A stretch of DNA of 8,257 bases from Actinomycetota bacterium (lineage in GTDB: Bacteria; Actinomycetota; Actinomycetes; S36-B12; UBA5976): the NCBI GenBank assembly GCA_017853815.1, contig JAFMIT010000073.1, positions 1-8,257 of the forward strand, written 5' to 3'. The translations under genes were made by a program, and so were the position numbers. Below are positions 4,224 through 8,257 of this stretch, piece by piece. The notes beneath the pieces are model-generated. The model did not search any database and had not been told where the DNA came from. It saw only the letters and a program-made list of their open reading frames with translations. Positions within the stretch are counted from its first letter, which is position 1, and each line of letters begins with the position of its first letter.

Positions 4224-7054
4224 TCGATCTGTTGTCGGCAGTGCAGCCAGCGGAGGGCTGGTATGCTGTCGTCGGGATCAACGAGCAAAGCAAACAACAG
4301 GAGCTGGTAGAAAGCCGGGAGGAGCTAGATACGTGGGTGGAGCGTTTCCTCCGCCGCAAGATGAATGTATTTTTCGGGGTCGCCAAGTTTAAGAGCGATG
4401 ACGGGCGCAAGAAGGATAACGTCCAAGCCCTCAAGGCTCTCTGGCTCGACATCGACTGCGGGCCGACCAAGGACTACCCCTCGCAGAACGAAGCACTGCA
4501 GGCACTCAAGGGGTTCTGTAAGACCGTAGGTCTCCCCCGCCCCATCGTGGTTAACTCAGGACGCGGGCTGCACGTATACTGGCCGCTGACCGAAGCAGTT
4601 ACCCGCGAAGAGTGGGAGCCGGTCGCCGCCCGCCTCAAGGAAGTCTGCGTAGCACAGGACCTGCGGGTTGACCCTGCAGTGTTCGAAGTCTCGCGCATCC
4701 TGCGCATCCCCGGCACATTTAACTACAAGGGCGAGGAGCCCATCGAAGTGCAGGTGCTTGGCACTGGTGACCCGGTCAACCTCGAAGAGCTGCGTAGCAT
4801 CCTAGGGGTTAAGGAGCGTCCCGCGCTGGCACCGACTGGTCCGCGCCTTCCTCCCAGCCCGTTGGCCCAGATGATCCAAGCCAACATCGACACCAAGTTC
4901 TCCAAGATCATGAAGCGCGGCGAGGACGGCTGCGCACAGCTTAACGCGTGTTATGAAGAGCAGGCTGAGCTCTCCGAGCCGCGCTGGTTCAGTGTGCTGT
5001 CCATCGCCAAGTTCTGCTCTGACCGTGATAAGGCCGTACACAAGATGTCGGCTGGGCATCCGGACTACGACCCGGATAAGACCGAGCAGAAGCTCAAGCA
5101 CATCGTTGGCCCGCACACCTGCGCAGAGTTCGAGAAGCACAACCCCGGCCTGTGTGCGCTGTGCCCGCACTTCGGGAAGATCAAGTCACCTATCGTGCTA
5201 GGCAAAGAGCTGGCCGAGGCGACTGAGGAAGACAACATCATCCAGCAGCCGAATGAGGCTGGCGTGGAGAGCACCTACCGCATCCCCGAGTATCCGTTCC
5301 CCTACGTGCGTGGGAAGGCCGGGGGCATCTGGCGCAAGCCGATGCTGACGGGTGACGAGAAGGACGACAAGGAAGCAGAGCCGATTCTGGTCTACCCGTA
5401 CGACTTCTACATCGTGAAGCGCATGGAGGACCCGGCAGATGGCGGGGTGGTGCTGTTCCGCCTGCATACCCCGCAGGACGGCGTGAAGGAGTTCTCCCTC
5501 TCTACGGCAACCGTGATGGCGACTGACGAGCTCCGGAAAGCTCTAGCAGCCAAGCACATGGTGTTGCTCAAGAAGCAGTTCGACCTACTTATCGACTACG
5601 TGGTTCGGTCGTTCCAAGAGCAGTTTCATAACAAAAAGGCAGAGCAAATGCGTAACCAGTTCGGATGGGCAGATAACGACAGCAAGTTCATCATCGGCGA
5701 CCGGGAGGTCAGCGTCGAGGGCACCTACCATAGCCCTCCGTCATCAGCCACTAAGGTGCTAGCAGAGTACGCCAGCACAGCAGGGACACTGGAGAAGTGG
5801 AAGGAGGTTTTTAACCTCTACGGGCGCGAGGGGCTGGAGGCATCGGCCTTCGCTGCGGCTACCGCTTTCGGTGCACCACTGCTCAAGTTCTCCGGCCAGC
5901 GCGGGGCGATCATCAACCTCGTCAACACGCACTCCGGCACCGGCAAGACGACCATCCTGCATATGTGCAACTCGGTCTGGGGCAACCCGGAGAAGCTCTG
6001 CGCCAAGAAGGACGACACGTTTAACTCGAAGGTCTTTAAGCTCGGGGTGCTGTGCAACCTGCCGGTTACCTTTGACGAGATGTCGAACACTGAACCCAAG
6101 CAGCTTAGCGAGCTTGCCTACCTCATTACGCAGGGGACGGGTAAGGACCGCATGAAGGCATCCTCGAACGAGATGCGGGTCAACCTCACCTCATGGCAGA
6201 CCATCGCGCTCTGCTCCTCAAACCACTCGTTCTACGAAAAGCTGGAGATGCTCAAGGACAGCCCGCAGGGCGAGATGATGCGCATCATCGAGTATAGCCT
6301 CGACTATTCAAGCGCCATCGACACGGAGACTGGCAAGCAGATGTTCGACCACCAGCTGCTCGAAAACTACGGGCATGCCGGGGAGATTTATGCGCGCTAC
6401 CTGCTGGCTGAGTACAAGGAGGTCCGTAACCTCTACAACACCATGCAGGGTAAGCTCGACGCGATCCTCAAGCTCACGCAGCGCGAACGCTTCTGGTCGG
6501 CAACTGCGGCAGCTAACCTGACCGGCATCTACATCGCCATCCAGCTCAAACTGGTAGACTGGGACATCGCACCGATCTTCAAGTGGGCATGCAAGATGAT
6601 TAACGAGCTGCGCATGAATGTTGCGCCGCCTCCGCAGGGTGACAAGCAAATCCTCGGTGACTTCCTTGTGGGTCGCGTGGACAACATCCTGATCGTCAAT
6701 GACGGGGCTGACCGCCGCACCAAGCTGGAGCAGCTGCCGGTACTGGAGCCGCGCCGGGAGCTTATGATCCGCTACGAGCCTGACACCAAGAAGGTGTTCG
6801 TGACTGCTGCATCGTTCCGGCAGTACTGCGCATCGCGTAACATCGGTTACCGTGAGACGCTCAACAAGCTCAAGAAGTCGGGTATGTTCGTAGGATCGGA
6901 CCCGAAGCGCATGGGTAAGGGGATGAAGTTCAACCCGCCCCCGGTGCAGGCACTTGAGTTCGACGCGACCCACCCCGACTTTGTGGCGATGGACGGGTTC
7001 GTACCTGAGCAGGCTGAAGCACAGGAAGCTGCAGTTGAAAATAGCGGGGGTTGA
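4214..7054 (+). CDS. Phage primase-helicase: AEP-like primase fused to DUF927-like helicase
   Basis: A 946-residue replication protein joining primer synthesis and DNA unwinding. Start ATG 4214 is preferred because GGAGGG (4198-4203) precedes it; an in-frame ATG at 4196 would add six residues but has no ribosome site at normal spacing. The N-terminal half resembles archaeo-eukaryotic primases of the RepB/prim-pol kind: LDID at 78-81 (metal-binding Asp79, Asp81), SGRGLHVYW at 115-123 with catalytic-type His120, and RILRIPGTFNYK at 161-172. A cysteine region follows (C303, C314, C317 in TCAEF...CALCPHFG), as between domains of many phage primase-helicases. The C-terminal half is a P-loop ATPase like DUF927: Walker A THSGTGKTT 572-580, Walker B LPVTFDEMS 616-624 (Asp621, Glu622), and SSN 668-670 as a likely sensor. 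The C-terminal 80 residues look like a winged-helix-type end. It is probably the main replicative initiator of this phage; no separate DnaB-type helicase is seen here. Confidence 0.88.
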   Translation: MEGFDLLSAVQPAEGWYAVVGINEQSKQQELVESREELDTWVERFLRRKMNVFFGVAKFKSDDGRKKDNVQALKALWLDIDCGPTKDYPSQNEALQALKGFCKTVGLPRPIVVNSGRGLHVYWPLTEAVTREEWEPVAARLKEVCVAQDLRVDPAVFEVSRILRIPGTFNYKGEEPIEVQVLGTGDPVNLEELRSILGVKERPALAPTGPRLPPSPLAQMIQANIDTKFSKIMKRGEDGCAQLNACYEEQAELSEPRWFSVLSIAKFCSDRDKAVHKMSAGHPDYDPDKTEQKLKHIVGPHTCAEFEKHNPGLCALCPHFGKIKSPIVLGKELAEATEEDNIIQQPNEAGVESTYRIPEYPFPYVRGKAGGIWRKPMLTGDEKDDKEAEPILVYPYDFYIVKRMEDPADGGVVLFRLHTPQDGVKEFSLSTATVMATDELRKALAAKHMVLLKKQFDLLIDYVVRSFQEQFHNKKAEQMRNQFGWADNDSKFIIGDREVSVEGTYHSPPSSATKVLAEYASTAGTLEKWKEVFNLYGREGLEASAFAAATAFGAPLLKFSGQRGAIINLVNTHSGTGKTTILHMCNSVWGNPEKLCAKKDDTFNSKVFKLGVLCNLPVTFDEMSNTEPKQLSELAYLITQGTGKDRMKASSNEMRVNLTSWQTIALCSSNHSFYEKLEMLKDSPQGEMMRIIEYSLDYSSAIDTETGKQMFDHQLLENYGHAGEIYARYLLAEYKEVRNLYNTMQGKLDAILKLTQRERFWSATAAANLTGIYIAIQLKLVDWDIAPIFKWACKMINELRMNVAPPPQGDKQILGDFLVGRVDNILIVNDGADRRTKLEQLPVLEPRRELMIRYEPDTKKVFVTAASFRQYCASRNIGYRETLNKLKKSGMFVGSDPKRMGKGMKFNPPPVQALEFDATHPDFVAMDGFVPEQAEAQEAAVENSGG
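7023..7028 (+). promoter_or_regulatory. Shine-Dalgarno site for the TTG-started small gene
   Basis: AGGAAG within the end of the primase-helicase gene lies 6 bases before the TTG at 7035. It is the main reason for choosing that start over the in-frame TTG at 6954. Confidence 0.5.
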
Positions 7055-7235
7055 TTACGCGGTTAACTGGCGGGCCTTCACCAAAGGCAAGTCCCTATTC
7101 TTCCCATGCCTCGACCCCCAAGAGGCATGGCGAGAGCTACGTCCGACCCTCCGCAGACTACGTCTAAATGTAGTTCACAAGAGCGTAATAGACCCCAAAT
7201 CTGGTATTAGGGGTTTACGAATCTGGCGGATATGA
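7035..7235 (+). CDS. Small basic phage protein, TTG start, unknown function
   Basis: A 66-residue protein read in a different frame from the primase-helicase gene, overlapping its last 20 bases. No in-frame ATG or GTG fits. TTG at 7035 has AGGAAG 6 bases upstream, so it is the best start, and overlap of this kind points to coupled translation. The sequence has an aromatic N-terminal part (VDYAVNWRAF 6-15, SLFFPCLD 20-27), an Arg/Leu-rich helix (about 29-44) and an ending GIRGLRIWRI (57-66). The 'W-x-x-F-...-FF-PCLD ... RG-x-R-I-WR' layout recalls short uncharacterised proteins found near replication genes of podoviruses. The recall is from memory and gives no function. It fills what would otherwise be a 255-base gap, and its composition looks protein-like rather than random. 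The terminator follows 43 bases after its stop. Confidence 0.62.
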   Translation: MKIAGVDYAVNWRAFTKGKSLFFPCLDPQEAWRELRPTLRRLRLNVVHKSVIDPKSGIRGLRIWRI

Positions 7236-7277
7236 TACGGGGTGAGACGGAAGTTTGCTCCTTCCATGGTTGACCTT

Positions 7278-7311
7278 CCCCCGCCGGGCCCTCCTCCGGC
7301 GGGGGTTTTTT
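7278..7311 (+). terminator. Strong intrinsic terminator ending the + strand block
   Basis: A perfect 10-base GC stem, CCCCCGCCGG (7278-7287) with CCGGCGGGGG (7296-7305), has an 8-base loop and is followed by TTTTTT (7306-7311). It is a textbook rho-independent terminator for the + strand transcript of the replication genes. On the - strand the hairpin is not followed by a T run, so it is one-directional by this criterion. The T run overlaps the stop codon (7310-7312) of the convergent gene. Confidence 0.93.
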
Positions 7312-8257
7312 ATTGTACGAACCGGCGCTGAGCAGCGTACTCGCCCGAAGTAGTCTTCTTGTCGAACTGCACACCCTCGACGGTGCGGGCACGAATCTGG
7401 CCGCGACGCTTGATCGAGTCCCGCACAACCTTATCCGTGATGAAGAACTCACGTGCCGGGTAGGTGCGGTTGAACGGTACGATCTCTTCCTTCTTGAACT
7501 TCTCGTAGTCAGCAGCGGTCTTGATCTCGCCGTTGTTGACCGCAGTCTCGTACCGATCAAGAATGGCCTTGCGCTCTGCGTTAATCGCCGACTCATTCTT
7601 AGCACGGGTAATGTAGTACTGCTGGATGCGCGACAGCTTTGGTGCCCGGAAGCCCAGCACATCGCGGATGTTGTCCGCTGCACCGATGTCCTTCTTGTCG
7701 ATCAGCACGTCACCGCGCCGGTTCTTGACACCCTGCTCCTCGTTGACGGCAGCGTTCACCCAAGTGCGGAAGAAGGCCGGAAGGGTCTTCTTGAGGCCGT
7801 CCTCGATCTTACCCTCCTTGAAGCTTTCGTAACCACGCAGCATCTGCGAGACCATGCTGAAGCCCGCAATGTTGGCTACGGCAGTAGCAAGCAGGGTATC
7901 TTCGAGGTTGTCCCCGACCACTGCATCACGGAACCACAGGTTCTTGAGGTCAAGGCTGGTAGCGCTTGAAAGCTCCGTATTGGTCGCTGCGCTGACCGGG
8001 CCGCTTACAAGGATGTCGGCTAGCGACATATCACCGATCTTGATGTCGCCGAACTTCTCATTCATCCACGACCGGAACGCAATGTCCGGGTCATAGGCGA
8101 CACGCGGGTCACCACCCATCAGAGCCAACACGTCCTTGTCGTCGTCATCATCTGGCCCGAACGCAGCCATCAGCGCGTAGGTCATTGCCGAGTAGAGCGG
8201 CATGCCCATCAGACCACCGAACAGACCGGTCATCATCAGGACGCCCGAGAGCTCCTT
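7310..8257 (-). CDS. C-terminal part of a large phage protein (LPD38-like), 5' end cut off by window
   Basis: The - strand frame stays open to the window edge, giving 315 residues of what is probably a much longer protein. The ATG at 8236 is likely internal: coding sequence (KELSGVL) continues before it, and AAGGAG at the window edge is 15 bases away, too far for a ribosome site. Window residues 4-33 are hydrophobic and Gly/Met-rich (VLMMTGLFGGLMGMPLYSAM), like a membrane-interacting segment. An Asp run (DDDDDKD) follows, then a helical region with ILVSGPVSAATNTELSS (82-98), LPAFFRTWVNAA (159-170), a GD-x-LID turn, VLGFRAPKLSRI (200-211) and a long charged helix with ERKAILDRYE. This order resembles the C-terminal LPD38-type domain of phage 'large polyvalent proteins', which may be packaged in virions and ejected with DNA. 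Family assignment is by pattern recall. It converges on the replication block across the terminator. Confidence 0.72.
   Translation of the reverse strand, partial: KELSGVLMMTGLFGGLMGMPLYSAMTYALMAAFGPDDDDDKDVLALMGGDPRVAYDPDIAFRSWMNEKFGDIKIGDMSLADILVSGPVSAATNTELSSATSLDLKNLWFRDAVVGDNLEDTLLATAVANIAGFSMVSQMLRGYESFKEGKIEDGLKKTLPAFFRTWVNAAVNEEQGVKNRRGDVLIDKKDIGAADNIRDVLGFRAPKLSRIQQYYITRAKNESAINAERKAILDRYETAVNNGEIKTAADYEKFKKEEIVPFNRTYPAREFFITDKVVRDSIKRRGQIRARTVEGVQFDKKTTSGEYAAQRRFVQ

Noticed and set aside
6308..6973. Open frame of 221 codons on the - strand opposite the primase-helicase
   Set aside because: Opposite a gene with clear domain motifs, with no supporting signal of its own; a shadow frame.
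7253..7263. AAGGAGCAAAC on the - strand, identical to the ribosome site before the SNF2 gene (938-948)
   Set aside because: No start codon follows at usable distance, and an 11-base match somewhere in 8 kb on two strands is expected by chance.
7313..7969. Open frame of 218 codons on the + strand opposite the LPD38-like gene
   Set aside because: It begins just after the + strand terminator, has no ribosome site, and its product is Leu/Val-rich without motifs. The - strand frame is open to the window edge and has family-like patterns.
8133..8153. Asp-rich DDDDDKD stretch resembling an enteropeptidase site
   Set aside because: Acidic runs are common in phage proteins and the protease is irrelevant to a bacterial virus; treated as coincidence.

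Overview
The window looks like part of the genome of a tailed double-stranded DNA bacteriophage, most likely a virulent podovirus-like phage of a proteobacterial host. The genes are tightly packed with short gaps or 1-base stop/start overlaps. They have strong Shine-Dalgarno sites and encode a replication/recombination set with no bacterial housekeeping gene. GC content is fairly high, roughly the mid to upper 50s percent by eye. No tRNA, rRNA, insertion sequence, CRISPR array or integrase was seen, and the host cannot be named from this sequence.

Positions 1-7235 are all on the + strand. The order is: a RecB/Cas4-like PD-(D/E)XK nuclease with a probable iron-sulfur cysteine set (5' end cut off by the window), a small basic HNH-like protein, an SNF2-type helicase, a good -35 box with a weak -10 box (2491-2519), a coiled-coil phage protein of unknown function, a probable single-stranded DNA-binding protein with four clustered cysteines and an acidic tail, a small helix-turn-helix protein, a large primase-helicase (AEP-like primase followed by a DUF927-like P-loop helicase), and a 66-residue protein starting at a TTG inside the primase gene. 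A strong intrinsic terminator (7278-7311) ends this block.

The - strand from 8257 down to 7310 carries the C-terminal part of a large phage protein. It resembles the LPD38-type C-terminal region of 'large polyvalent proteins', which are thought to be virion-carried or ejected. The + strand replication block therefore converges on a - strand, probably virion-related block.

A working model is that nuclease, HNH protein and SNF2 helicase process or recombine DNA, the SSB-like protein coats single strands, and the primase-helicase starts and drives replication. The HTH protein may regulate the block. Nothing here is clearly a new defence or mobile system. The less routine items are the nuclease-HNH-SNF2 cassette, the duplicated start region with possible switching hairpins before the primase, the TTG-started small gene, and the cysteine-cluster SSB-like protein.
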